Below, piece by piece: positions 51,144 through 62,502 of a stretch of 64,000 bases of DNA. The stretch is from JAITWN01 sp050486285 (GTDB lineage: Bacteria > Pseudomonadota > Gammaproteobacteria > SZUA-140): positions 1-64,000 of the forward strand of contig JBJHCZ010000013.1 in assembly GCA_050486285.1 (NCBI GenBank), given 5' to 3'. Each line of letters opens with the position of its first letter. The stretch's first letter is position 1. The notes beneath the pieces are model-generated. The model was not told where the DNA came from and did no database searches. It worked only from the letters and a program-made list of their open reading frames with translations. The position numbers and the translations under genes were made by a program.

Positions 51144-53576
51144 ATGACGACGCTGTTCGCACTGCTTGCCTTGCTCGCCATCCTTTGGGCGCTGGCCTTC
51201 ATTCGCGTCCCGCTGCCGTTCTCGACCGCGATCATCGCGTTGACGCTGGTCGGGCTGACGCTGTGGTCGCCGCTCGGCGGCTTCTTGCTGTTCGTGCTGT
51301 GGCTGCTGTTCCTGGCCATGGCGATCCCCCTCAATGTCACGACGCTGCGCCGGCAGTGGTTCACCGCGCCGGCGTTGAAGCAGTTCCGCCGCATCATGCC
51401 GGCGATGTCGCGCACCGAACGCGAGGCGCTCGAGGCCGGGACCGTGTGGTGGGAGGGCGAGATATTCAGCGGCAAACCGGAATGGCAACGCCTGCTGAAC
51501 ATGCCGGCGCCGCGCCTGTCGCCCGAGGAGCAGGCCTTCATCGACGGCCCGCTCGACGAGCTGTGCCGGATGCTCGAGGACTGGCGCATCACCGACGAAT
51601 ATCACGACCTGCCGCCCGAGGTCTGGCGCTTCATCAAGGACAAGGGTTTCTTCGGCATGATCATCCCGCGCGAGTACGGCGGCCTCGGCTTCTCGGCGCT
51701 CGCGCATTCGCAGGTGGTCATGAAACTGTCGACACGCAGCATCACCGCGGCGGTCACGGTGATGGTGCCGAACTCGCTCGGCCCGGCCGAGTTGCTGCTG
51801 CACTACGGGACCGACGCTCAGAAGGCGCGCTATCTGCGCCGGCTCGCGCGCGGCGAGGAGGTGCCGTGCTTCGCGCTGACCGGTCCCGAGGCCGGCAGCG
51901 ACGCGGCGAGCATCCCCGATCGCGGCATCGTCTGTCGCGGAGAATTCAACGGCGAGGAGATCACCGGCATTCGCCTGAACTGGGAGAAGCGCTATATCAC
52001 GCTCGGTCCGGTCGCAACGGTGCTCGGGCTTGCTTTCAAGCTCTACGATCCCGATCGCCTGCTCGGCGAGCAGCAGGAATACGGCATCACGCTGGCGCTG
52101 ATCCCGACCGACACCCCAGGCATCGAGATCGGCGAGCGCCATGCGCCGCTGAACCAGGCCTTCCAGAACGGACCGAATCGCGGCAAGGACGTCTTCATCC
52201 CGCTCGACTGGGTCATCGGCGGCAGCGACGGGCTCGGCGAAGGCTGGCGCATGCTGATGGAATCGCTCGCGGCCGGCCGTTCGATCTCGCTGCCGGCGCT
52301 CGCGACCGGCGCCGGCAAGCTCGCCTGCCGTTACACCGGCGCCTATGCACGCATTCGCCGCCAGTTCCACCAGCCGATCGGCCGCTTCGAGGGCGTCGAG
52401 GAGGCGCTCGCGCGCATCGCCGGCAATACCTGGCTGATGGACGCCGCGCGCATCATGACCGCGCAGGCCGTCGACCAGGGCGAGAAGCCGGCGGTGGCCT
52501 CGGCGATCGTCAAGTATCACCTGACCGAGCGCATGCGCCAGGTCGTCAACGATGCGATGGACGTGCAGGGCGGCAGCGGCATCTGCATGGGCCCGCGCAA
52601 CCTGATCGGTCGCGTCTACCAGGCGGTGCCGATCAGCATCACCGTCGAGGGCGCGAACATCCTGACCCGCAGCCTGATCATCTTCGGCCAGGGCGCGATC
52701 CGCTGTCACCCGTATGTGCTGAAGGAGATGCGCGCCGCAGCCGAACAGGATCCGGTGCGCGCGCTCGATGATTTCGACGCCGCGTTGTTCGGGCATGCCG
52801 GCTTCATCGTCAGCAATGCCGCGCGCGCGCTGTGGCTCGGTCTCGGCGGCGATCGCCTGCTGCCGGTACCGGGCGCGGCCGAGGCGCGGCGCTATTACCA
52901 GCGGGCGACGCGGCTGTCCTCGGCCTTTGCGCTCGCCGCCGACGCCGCGATGCTGACGCTTGGCGGCGAGCTGAAGCGCCGCGAAAAACTGTCCGGCCGA
53001 CTCGCCGACGTGCTGAGCCAGCTCTATCTGGTGTCGGCCGCGCTGCGCCATTACGAGGACCAGGGTCGGCTGAAGGAAGACCTGCCCCTGCTGCGCTGGG
53101 CCTGCGACGATGCCCTGCATGTCGCCGAAGACCGGCTCTACGAATTGCTGCGCAACTTTCCCGATCGACGCATCGGGGCGCTGCTGTGCGGCCTGATCTT
53201 CCCGCTCGGCCGGCGTCTCAGGGCGCCGGCCGACACGCTCGGACATGAGGTCGCGTCGACGATCCTGGGGCCGGGGGCTGCGCGCGACCGCCTGACGCTC
53301 GGCACCTTCCTGACCGACGACATCCGCCGCGCAATCGGCCGCATCGACGCCGCGCTCGAACGGGTCGTCGCCGCCGAGCCGGTCGACCGCAAGCTGCGCG
53401 CTGCTGCAAAGGAAGGGCGCATAGCGAACGGCAGCGATGACGCGCTGCTCGAACAGGGCCTCGCTGCCGGGGTGGTCGACGCGGACGAGGCGGAGCGGTA
53501 TCGTAAGGCACAGGCCGCGCGCCGCGACGTGATCACCGTCGATGCGTTCCCGGCCGATCGCTGGCAACGCGGATAA
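51144..53576 (+). CDS. fadE: Acyl-CoA dehydrogenase FadE
   Basis: The 810-residue protein is near the size of E. coli FadE (814). It has two N-terminal hydrophobic segments (about 1-65, TTLFALLALLAILWALAFIR and FLLFVLWLLFLAMAIPLNV), the dehydrogenase core (DKGFFGMIIPREYGGLGFSA, CFALTGPEAGSDAASIPDRG, MDVQGGSGICMGPRNLIGRV) and the C-terminal DUF1974 domain. It carries out the first oxidation of fatty acyl-CoA, feeding electrons to ETF/quinone. The ATG at 51144 with GGAGG 9 bp upstream is chosen. It is first in the fadE-I-J-ligase-thioesterase operon. Confidence 0.94.
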   Translation: MTTLFALLALLAILWALAFIRVPLPFSTAIIALTLVGLTLWSPLGGFLLFVLWLLFLAMAIPLNVTTLRRQWFTAPALKQFRRIMPAMSRTEREALEAGTVWWEGEIFSGKPEWQRLLNMPAPRLSPEEQAFIDGPLDELCRMLEDWRITDEYHDLPPEVWRFIKDKGFFGMIIPREYGGLGFSALAHSQVVMKLSTRSITAAVTVMVPNSLGPAELLLHYGTDAQKARYLRRLARGEEVPCFALTGPEAGSDAASIPDRGIVCRGEFNGEEITGIRLNWEKRYITLGPVATVLGLAFKLYDPDRLLGEQQEYGITLALIPTDTPGIEIGERHAPLNQAFQNGPNRGKDVFIPLDWVIGGSDGLGEGWRMLMESLAAGRSISLPALATGAGKLACRYTGAYARIRRQFHQPIGRFEGVEEALARIAGNTWLMDAARIMTAQAVDQGEKPAVASAIVKYHLTERMRQVVNDAMDVQGGSGICMGPRNLIGRVYQAVPISITVEGANILTRSLIIFGQGAIRCHPYVLKEMRAAAEQDPVRALDDFDAALFGHAGFIVSNAARALWLGLGGDRLLPVPGAAEARRYYQRATRLSSAFALAADAAMLTLGGELKRREKLSGRLADVLSQLYLVSAALRHYEDQGRLKEDLPLLRWACDDALHVAEDRLYELLRNFPDRRIGALLCGLIFPLGRRLRAPADTLGHEVASTILGPGAARDRLTLGTFLTDDIRRAIGRIDAALERVVAAEPVDRKLRAAAKEGRIANGSDDALLEQGLAAGVVDADEAERYRKAQAARRDVITVDAFPADRWQRG

Positions 53577-53588
53577 TCTCGCATTCCG

Positions 53589-54924
53589 ATGAAACAGCCG
53601 GTCTACATCGTCGATGGCCTGCGCACGCCGTTCCTGAAGGCGAAGGGCGGGCCGGGGCCGTTCGCGGCCGCCGATCTCGCGATCGGCGCCGGTCGCGCGC
53701 TGCTTGCGCGTCAGCCCTTCGAACCGTCTCAGCTCGACGAGGCGATCCTCGGTTGCGTGATGCCCGGGCCGGACGAGGCCAACATCGCCCGGGTCGTCGC
53801 GCTGCGGCTGGGCTGCGGTCATGCCGTCACCGCGTATACCGTGCAGCGCAATTGCGCCTCCGGCATGCAGGCGCTCGACAACGCCTTCATCGATATCGCC
53901 GACGGCCGCGCCGATCTCGTGCTTGCCGGCGGTGTCGAGGCGATGAGTCATGCGCCGGTGCTGCTCGGGTCCGACATGGTGCGCTGGCTCGCCGACTGGA
54001 ACGGCGCGAAGAACACGCGCGCGCGATTGCGCGCGCTCGGGCGGCTGCGGCCGCAGCACCTGAAACCGGTCATTGCACTCTTGCGCGGTCTCACCGATCC
54101 GGTCGTCGGCCTGTCGATGGGGCAGACCGCCGAGAACCTCGCCTGGCGCTTCGACATCGCGCGCGAGCGCATGGATGCCTTTGCCGCCGAGAGTCATCGC
54201 CGCCTCGCCGCGGCGCAGGACGCGGGACGCCTCGCGGACGAGATCGAATACCTCTATGACGCGAGCGGCAACGCGCATGTGCACGACGACGGCCTGCGCC
54301 GCGACACCTCGATGGACAAGCTCGCGAAACTGAAACCGGTATTCGACCGCGGCTTCGGCAATGTCACCGCCGGCAACAGCGCCCAGGTCACCGACGGCGC
54401 CGCGCTGCTCGTGCTCGCGAGCGCGCGCGCGGTCGAGCGTCACGGCCTGCCGGTGCTGGCACGCATCCGCGACTGCGCCTGGGCCGGGCTCGATCCCGCG
54501 CAGATGGGGCTCGGCCCCGCGCATGCGGTCGTGCCGCTGCTCGAGCGCGACCGGCTCACGCCCGGCGACATCGATTTCTGGGAGATCAACGAGGCCTTCG
54601 CCGCGCAGGTGATCGCGGTGCTCGAGGCCTGGAAGAGTCCTGACTACTGCCGCAAGGAGCTCGGCCTGCCCGGCGCACTCGGCGACATCGACCCGGCGCG
54701 CCTCAACGTCGACGGCGGCGCGATCGCACTCGGTCATCCGGTCGGCGCGAGCGGCGCGCGCATCGTACTGCATCTCGCCCATGTGCTGAAACGAGAAGGC
54801 GCGCGCCTCGGCATCGCGACGCTGTGCATCGGCGGCGGCCAGGGCGGCGCGATGCTGATCGAGAACGAGGACATGGGTACGCGGAGCGAGGCCCCGGAGT
54901 TCGATCTGCCGGAAGGGGGCGAGG

Positions 54925-54935
<11 letters not shown>
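53589..54935 (+). CDS. fadI: Acetyl-CoA C-acyltransferase (FadI-type thiolase)
   Basis: The 448-residue thiolase performs the last beta-oxidation step. It starts KQPVYIVDGLRTPFLKAKGG, nucleophile Cys in YTVQRNCASGMQALDNAFID, later WEINEAFAAQVIAVLEAW, ALGHPVGASGARIVLHLAHV and the second Cys in IATLCIGGGQGGAMLIEN. At about 450 residues it fits the FadI (anaerobic/long-chain complex) branch rather than FadA (about 390). It is 12 bp after fadE and overlaps fadJ by 11 bp, so the beta subunit precedes the alpha subunit as in fadIJ. Confidence 0.92.
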
Positions 54936-56958
<2,023 letters not shown>

Positions 56959-56994
56959 AATCACAGGTACGGACGCAGACGAAAGGGACCGCAC

Positions 56995-58794
56995 ATGCAA
57001 TCAGGCCCGACGGACCTGATCGACTTCGACGGCATCGACAGCCTTGCCGCGTTGTTTGTCGAGCGCATGCGGCGCTCGCCCGAGGCCGAGGCCTATGGCT
57101 GGTTCGACGGCCAGCGCGGTCAGTGGACGAAGGCGAGCTGGCGCGAGATGGACGGACGCGTCGCGCGCTGGCAGGCCGCGCTGCGCGCCGAAGGCCTCGC
57201 GCCCGGCGACCGCGTTGCGCTGATGCTGCAGAACGGTATCGACTGGGTCAGCTTCGATCTCGCCGCGCTCGGCCTCGGGCTCGTCGTCGTGCCGGTGTTC
57301 GCGAACGACCGCCCGGACAATGTCGCCTACATCATTCGCCAGACCGGGGCGCGCCTGCTCCTGATTGGCGACAGCGAACATACCGATGAACTGTGCGAGA
57401 CGCTGGCGCCGTTCTCCGAGCTGCGTATCGTCGTGCGCGGCGAGACCGACGAGCGCGACGCGCGCCGGGTCGCGCTCGGCAACTGGTTGCCGGAGAGCGC
57501 GGGGCAGGGCTTCGAGGCGATCGCGGCGAGGCCCGACGATGTCGCGACGATCGTGTTCACGTCCGGCACGGTCGGCCGCCCGAAGGGCGTCATGCTGAGC
57601 CATCGCAACATCCTGTGGAACGCCTGGGCCTCGTTCCACGCGAACACCGTCTATACCAACGACCTGTTCCTGTCTTTCCTGCCGCTGTCGCATATGCTCG
57701 AGCGCACCACCGGCTACTATCTGCCGATGATGGCCGGCGCGACCGTCGCCTTCGCGCGTTCGGTCGCGCAGCTTGCGGAGGACCTGCCGGTCGTGAAGCC
57801 GACGGTGCTGATCTCGGTGCCGCGCATCTACGAGCGCGTACACGCGAAGCTGACTGCGCAGATGGCCGAGCGTTCGGGCATCGCCCGCGCGCTGTTCAAC
57901 GCCGCGGTCTGCATCGGCTGGATGCGCTTCGAGCATGCGCAGGGCCGCGGCGGCTGGCGGCCGTCGTTCCTGCTGTGGCCGCTGTTGCACCGGCTGGTCG
58001 CGAGCAAGGTGCTGGCGCGACTCGGCGGCCGCATCCGCATCGCGGTGTGCGGCGGCGCGCCGCTGTCGACCGAGGTCGCGCGCGTGTTCATCGGACTCGG
58101 CCTGCCGGTCGTGCAGGGCTACGGCATGACCGAACTCGCGCCGGTCGTCAGCGGCAACAGCATCGACGACAATGATCCCGCCAGCGTCGGCCGTCCGCTG
58201 CGCGATGTCGAGCTGCGGCTCGGCGACAACGGCGAGCTGCACGTCAGGAGTCCGGGCATGATGAGTGCGTATCTGAACGACCCCGAGGCGACCGCGAAGA
58301 CGATCGACCGCGGCGGCTGGCTGCACACCGGCGACAAGGCCGACATCCGCGGCGGCCGGCTCTATCTCACCGGTCGCCTCAAGGACATCATCGTGCTGTC
58401 GAACGGAGAGAAGCTGCCGCCCGACGACATGGAACTCGCGATCGCGCGCGATCCGCTGTTCGACCAGGTCATGGTCGTCGGCGAGGGCAAGCCCTATCTC
58501 GCCGCGCTGGTCGTGCTGAACACGGAGCAGTGGCCGGCCTTCGCGAAGCGCCATGGCCTCGATCCCGGCGATCCGAAGGCGCTGACCAGCAGCCGGGTGC
58601 AGGACGAGGTCTGCAAGCGCATCGGCGCGATGATGCGCGAATTCCCGGGCTACGCCCAGGTGCGCCGCTGCGCACTGACGCTGGAGCCCTGGTCGGTCGA
58701 GAACGGACTGCTGACGCCGACGCTGAAGTTGCGGCGTGCGCAGGTCGTGGACAGGCTGCGCGACGAGGTCGCGCGCCTCTACGCGGGACATTGA
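56995..58794 (+). CDS. Long-chain fatty acid-CoA ligase / AMP-dependent synthetase
   Basis: The 599-residue ANL-superfamily protein has the P-loop TIVFTSGTVGRPKGVMLSHR, the region SFLPLSHMLERTTGYYLPMM, the motif VVQGYGMTELAPVVSGNSID, and the late HTGDKADIRGGRLYLTGRLK with the C-terminal catalytic Lys in NGLLTPTLKLRRAQVVDRLR. It activates fatty acids as acyl-CoA for the adjacent fadE/I/J enzymes. The N-terminal architecture matches bacterial long-chain ligases of the ACSL type (FadD-like or AMP-binding AAE). Chain-length preference is unknown. It sits 36 bp after fadJ. Confidence 0.9.
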   Translation: MQSGPTDLIDFDGIDSLAALFVERMRRSPEAEAYGWFDGQRGQWTKASWREMDGRVARWQAALRAEGLAPGDRVALMLQNGIDWVSFDLAALGLGLVVVPVFANDRPDNVAYIIRQTGARLLLIGDSEHTDELCETLAPFSELRIVVRGETDERDARRVALGNWLPESAGQGFEAIAARPDDVATIVFTSGTVGRPKGVMLSHRNILWNAWASFHANTVYTNDLFLSFLPLSHMLERTTGYYLPMMAGATVAFARSVAQLAEDLPVVKPTVLISVPRIYERVHAKLTAQMAERSGIARALFNAAVCIGWMRFEHAQGRGGWRPSFLLWPLLHRLVASKVLARLGGRIRIAVCGGAPLSTEVARVFIGLGLPVVQGYGMTELAPVVSGNSIDDNDPASVGRPLRDVELRLGDNGELHVRSPGMMSAYLNDPEATAKTIDRGGWLHTGDKADIRGGRLYLTGRLKDIIVLSNGEKLPPDDMELAIARDPLFDQVMVVGEGKPYLAALVVLNTEQWPAFAKRHGLDPGDPKALTSSRVQDEVCKRIGAMMREFPGYAQVRRCALTLEPWSVENGLLTPTLKLRRAQVVDRLRDEVARLYAGH

Positions 58795-58795
58795 T

Positions 58796-59197
58796 ATGAC
58801 GGACAAACCGCCGATGGCCGTACTGCCCGACAAGCCGCCGACCCTGCGGGTGCTGGCGATGCCGACCGACACCAACGCCGCCGGCGACATCTTCGGCGGC
58901 TGGATCATGTCGCAGGTCGATATCGCCGGCAGCGTCGCCGCCTACCGCCGCGCGAAGGGCCGCGTCGTCACCGTTGCGGTGAATTCCTTCCAGTTCCACC
59001 AGCCGGTCTTCATCGGTGACCTGATCAGCTGCTATGCCGAGGTCACCCGCGTCGGCCGCAGCTCGCTGACCGTGCACGTCGAGGTCTACGCAGAGCGCAA
59101 CCGCCAGGTCGAGGAATGCATCAAGGTCACCGAGGCGACGCTGACCTATGTTGCGATCGACAAGCATCGCAAACCCCGCCCGGTCGAAGCGCCGTAA
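58796..59197 (+). CDS. Acyl-CoA thioesterase (hotdog, YciA-like)
   Basis: The 133-residue hotdog-fold protein shows AMPTDTNAAGDIFGGWIMSQ and VTVAVNSFQFHQPVFIGDLI, then GRSSLTVHVEVYAERNRQVE, the YciA/BFIT signature with the catalytic Asp in the DTNAAGDIFGG helix. It hydrolyses acyl-CoA and may balance the CoA pool in the beta-oxidation operon. The ATG at 58796 lies 1 bp after the ligase stop, so they are coupled. 59198-59371 (174 bp) holds the next gene's promoter; I see no other feature there. Confidence 0.93.
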   Translation: MTDKPPMAVLPDKPPTLRVLAMPTDTNAAGDIFGGWIMSQVDIAGSVAAYRRAKGRVVTVAVNSFQFHQPVFIGDLISCYAEVTRVGRSSLTVHVEVYAERNRQVEECIKVTEATLTYVAIDKHRKPRPVEAP

Positions 59198-59371
59198 CCC
59201 GGATATTTTCTACATTCAATTACTTAGGATGCGTGAGTCCACCGCACCGTATCAGCACACGCCCCCGGCCCGATTAGCTGCCGTCTTCATTATGTCCCGG
59301 GTGGCCAAATAGCAGTTGGCCATCCCCCCTGATCGCGGTAAGCTCAGATCCCCTGACCCCCCAGAAATAAG

Positions 59372-61519
59372 GTGTCCGCCGTGGGCACGACTACACACTC
59401 ACAGGGGCTGTTTCGCCGGGCTGTATCGATTACCGCACTCTTCGCGGGAATTTCACTCGTCGGCTATCTCGCCGGCTGCGGCGGCGGGTCCGGTTCGGCA
59501 ACCGGCGACCCACCCGTCCTTGCCGCGGTCGCCCATGTCAGCAAACTCCCTGAACAGAAGGCCTACGGGCGCGGCGAACCGGTCGCGATCTCGGTCGTGG
59601 TCCTCGATGAGCAAGGCGAGGTCATCCCGGAGGCCGCAGTCGGCCTGTCCAGCGATCCGCCCGCGGACCAGCAGGTCGACAACCTCTTCGTATTCCTGCA
59701 GGACGGCACCTACACGATCACCGCGACGGTGGAGGGCAATACCGTCGGCGGCTTGCCGGTGGCGGCATCGACCGAGGTCGTCATCGACGGGGTCGGTCCG
59801 GCGATCGCCTGCGCGACGCCGGTCGACGGCGCAGTGCTGGAGCAGGAGCCGGGCGAGATCCTGTTTGCCGGTTCGGTCGACAACAGCAATGGTGTCAGTG
59901 CGTTGCTTGTCAACGGGGAGGCGGTTGCGGTCGACGAATCGGGCGGCTTCAATACGATGCTCGACGCGGACTGGGGCATCAACTTCGTCGACATATCAGT
60001 GGCCGACGACATCGGCAACGAATCGACGCGCGTCTGCGCATTTCTGTTGTCCGGGACCTGGGCGCCGGACACGCAACTGCTCTCGAATGCCGTCAGCCAG
60101 CGGATGGCCCAGGCGGTCTTCGATGACGGCAACCGTGAGGATGGTCTCGACTCCCTGGCCGATCTCCTCCATGCCGTGCTGAACAGCGCGGGCTTGGGCA
60201 ATGCCGTGCACAGTGCGCTACTCGCGATGAATCCGCTAAAGGATTCCTGTGATCAAACCGGGATACTTGGAAATTGCCTGATTCATACGCGGATCAGATA
60301 TCTGAATCGTGAGTTTCTCGGTCCCCATAGCTCCGCTCTGACACTGGTGACCAACGGCGCCAGGAGCGTCAGCACGGTCAGGAATGTCCGGAATCGTCTC
60401 CGGATCGACGGCCATGTTCTCGGTATACCGTTCGATACCACCGGCTGGGTGACCTACAGCACGAACACTATCGACGCAATCTACGATACCGGTATTTCCC
60501 AGGGGAATCCGCGGGTCACACTGCGGCCGGGTTCCGTGAGCGTGGCAACCGGTGCGATCAGTACGGACTTCAGTGGTCTCTCAGGGGCGGTGATCGATAT
60601 CACGACCACGTTCTTTCAGGGTACCTTGCGCAACCTGGTCAGGAATTTGATCCGCGACTATCTGCTCAATGATTTCGGCTCGGTGCTCGACGGGGTCATC
60701 TCTGGACTCGACGTTCACAATATCGAAGGCGCGTATCTCGCACGGTTGCCGGGGGATCCGGCCACGGTCGGCGTGAGCTTCTCGACCGGATTCAGCTCGG
60801 TGAACACCAGTGCTGCCCGGATGCTCGGCGGTATCGGCACGCAGTTCCGCTCGACGCCCGCGCATGCCCGACCGGTGCCCGGCGCGCCGGTACCGTCAGG
60901 GAACCGCTTGTTCACGGAAAGCGGGCAGCCGATGCTGACGGCCGTCCATACCGGGGTCTTCAACCAGGCGCTGTTCGCCGTCTGGCGCGGCGGATATCTC
61001 GATATGTCCCTCGACGGCGGCGATCTTGCGGGCCTGGTCCCGGTCGGCGCCGCGCTCGAAGTATCGGCGAGTCTGCCGCCGACCGCGACGCTGCGCGATG
61101 ATGACCGTCTGGTGCTGTCGCTCGGCGCCGTCAATTACGATCTCGGGTATCCGGCGCTGCTCGCGGAACCGGTCTCGGGCAGTCTCGGCGGGCGGGTCAG
61201 TTGCGCGCTCAGCCTCGCGGATCGCGAGCTGATACTGGACGACTGCATGACCGACGAGTTGTTTCTCAGCACCGGAGCCACGGCCCTCGATCCGCAGACC
61301 CGGCTCGATCTCGAGACGATGCTGACGGACATCCTGAACGGCCTGTTGCGGGAGACGCTGGAAGCAGCCTTGCCGGCCTTGCCGATCCCGGGTTTACCGC
61401 TGCCGAATTCCGTATCGACGTTTGGCCTGCCGGCCGGAGAGGTACTGGGTGTCGTGAACCCGGCGCTGCGACTGAGCGGCGATCATGTCGTCGTCGAAGG
61501 CGCGTTCGGCTTGCAATAG
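59372..61519 (+). CDS. Large outer-membrane/periplasmic lipoprotein with Ig-like domains and a possible TULIP/BPI-like C-terminus
   Basis: The 715-residue product starts at GTG 59372 with a hydrophobic segment and lipobox LAGC ending at Cys36 (ISLVGYLAGCGGGS). A Gly/Ser-rich linker leads to two beta-rich Ig-like parts (about 50-130 and 140-215). Residues from about 335 to the end show patterns reminiscent of BPI/LBP proteins: FNQALFAVWRGGYLDMSLDG, alternating hydrophobic helices such as LETMLTDILNGLLRETLEAA, and a final PLPNSVSTFGLPAGEVLGVV with LRLSGDHVVVEGAFG. I infer a lipid-binding TULIP-like domain; no family is confirmed. It lies just after the fatty-acid oxidation operon. Confidence 0.6.
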   Translation: MSAVGTTTHSQGLFRRAVSITALFAGISLVGYLAGCGGGSGSATGDPPVLAAVAHVSKLPEQKAYGRGEPVAISVVVLDEQGEVIPEAAVGLSSDPPADQQVDNLFVFLQDGTYTITATVEGNTVGGLPVAASTEVVIDGVGPAIACATPVDGAVLEQEPGEILFAGSVDNSNGVSALLVNGEAVAVDESGGFNTMLDADWGINFVDISVADDIGNESTRVCAFLLSGTWAPDTQLLSNAVSQRMAQAVFDDGNREDGLDSLADLLHAVLNSAGLGNAVHSALLAMNPLKDSCDQTGILGNCLIHTRIRYLNREFLGPHSSALTLVTNGARSVSTVRNVRNRLRIDGHVLGIPFDTTGWVTYSTNTIDAIYDTGISQGNPRVTLRPGSVSVATGAISTDFSGLSGAVIDITTTFFQGTLRNLVRNLIRDYLLNDFGSVLDGVISGLDVHNIEGAYLARLPGDPATVGVSFSTGFSSVNTSAARMLGGIGTQFRSTPAHARPVPGAPVPSGNRLFTESGQPMLTAVHTGVFNQALFAVWRGGYLDMSLDGGDLAGLVPVGAALEVSASLPPTATLRDDDRLVLSLGAVNYDLGYPALLAEPVSGSLGGRVSCALSLADRELILDDCMTDELFLSTGATALDPQTRLDLETMLTDILNGLLRETLEAALPALPIPGLPLPNSVSTFGLPAGEVLGVVNPALRLSGDHVVVEGAFGLQ

Positions 61520-61525
61520 ACGGCA

Positions 61526-61963
61526 CTATTCCCCGATATCCTCGTTCCACAACTCCGGCCTTGCTGCGATGAATTCCTTCATCAGCGCGATGCACGCCGG
61601 GTCCTGGACCACCTCGATCTCGACGCCGCGACTCCGCAGCCAGTCTTCCTCGCCCATGAAGGTCTGGTTCTCGCCGACGACGACGCGCGGGATGCCGTAG
61701 AGCAGGATCGCGCCGCTGCACATCGAGCAGGGCGACAGCGTCGTGTAGATCACCGACTCGCGGTAGACCCTGGCCGGATGGCGGCCGGCGTTTTCGAGCG
61801 CATCCATCTCACCGTGCAGCACCGGGCTGCCGTTCTGCACGCGCCGATTGTGGCCGCGGCCGATGATGCGGCCCTCGTGCACCAGCACCGAGCCGATCGG
61901 TATGCCGCCCTCGTCGCGCCCGCGGCGTGCCTCGTCGAGGGCTGCTTTCAGAAAGGGATCCAT
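61526..61963 (-). CDS. Yeast-type cytosine deaminase homologue (CDA superfamily)
   Basis: The 145-residue zinc deaminase shows GGIPIGSVLVHEGRIIGRGH, LHGEMDALENAGRH (catalytic Glu and zinc His), SPCSMCSGAILLYGIPRVVV (zinc Cys pair) and ends FIAARPELWNEDIGE. Several blocks follow Saccharomyces Fcy1 cytosine deaminase closely (GRGHN, YTTLSPC.MC.GAI..YGIPR, and the terminal W.EDIGE), more than TadA. It likely deaminates cytosine or a related base. The ATG at 61963 is the homology-based start; MRYPFPM at 61981 is possible. It is convergent with the lipoprotein gene. Confidence 0.82.
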   Translation of the reverse strand: MDPFLKAALDEARRGRDEGGIPIGSVLVHEGRIIGRGHNRRVQNGSPVLHGEMDALENAGRHPARVYRESVIYTTLSPCSMCSGAILLYGIPRVVVGENQTFMGEEDWLRSRGVEIEVVQDPACIALMKEFIAARPELWNEDIGE

Positions 61964-62007
61964 AGGGAAAGGATAGCGCATCTCGGCGGGCCGATCGCCC
62001 GGGGCGG

Positions 62008-62502
62008 TCAGGGGATCGGATAGGCGGCCCGAATCCACTCCTCTACCGCAGCCTCGTCGAGTTTGCCGCTGATCCCGATCCGGTCACCGTCGCCGGAGTA
62101 GAAGTAGGTCCGCGGCAACTCACCGAACCAGCGCGGATCGATCTGGTGGCGCAGGCGATCGACGAAGCCGTCGGCGAAGATCCACGACTCCTCCGCGCCG
62201 AGCCGGACGCCGTCGAGTGCGGGCGCGATCTCGCCGCGCCGCGCCGGCGTGTCGGTCGCGACCAGCACCAGCCGCAATTCGGGATATTCGGCCTTGAGGC
62301 GGCCGAGCATCGCGAGGTCGTGGCGGCAATAGACACAATCGAGCGACCACAGGGCCAGTACGAAGGGCCTGTCCTGCTGGGAAGAGACGATCGTCTCGAG
62401 GCTGCCGCTGACGAAGGGGAGCGGTTCCTGCGAAGCCTGCGCGATCGATGCCGATGCGAGCAACAGCAGCAGAGCGAAGGCGATTCGTGGAAGCCGGGTC
62501 AC
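62008..62502 (-). CDS. Exported thioredoxin-like (TlpA/Redoxin-type) protein
   Basis: The 164-residue protein has an N-terminal signal peptide (VTRLPRIAFALLLLLASASI with a likely cut near AQA-SQ) and a thioredoxin-like fold with the redox motif WSLDCVYCRHDLAML (CxxC). The end has LPRTYFYSGDGDRIGISGKL, resembling the cis-Pro region and strand of TlpA proteins. It starts with GTG at 62502 overlapping the BNR protein's stop by 4 bp (GTGA). It probably keeps the Cys-rich BNR partner reduced or loads metal. A 44-bp gap separates it from the deaminase on the same strand. Confidence 0.85.
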   Translation of the reverse strand: MTRLPRIAFALLLLLASASIAQASQEPLPFVSGSLETIVSSQQDRPFVLALWSLDCVYCRHDLAMLGRLKAEYPELRLVLVATDTPARRGEIAPALDGVRLGAEESWIFADGFVDRLRHQIDPRWFGELPRTYFYSGDGDRIGISGKLDEAAVEEWIRAAYPIP

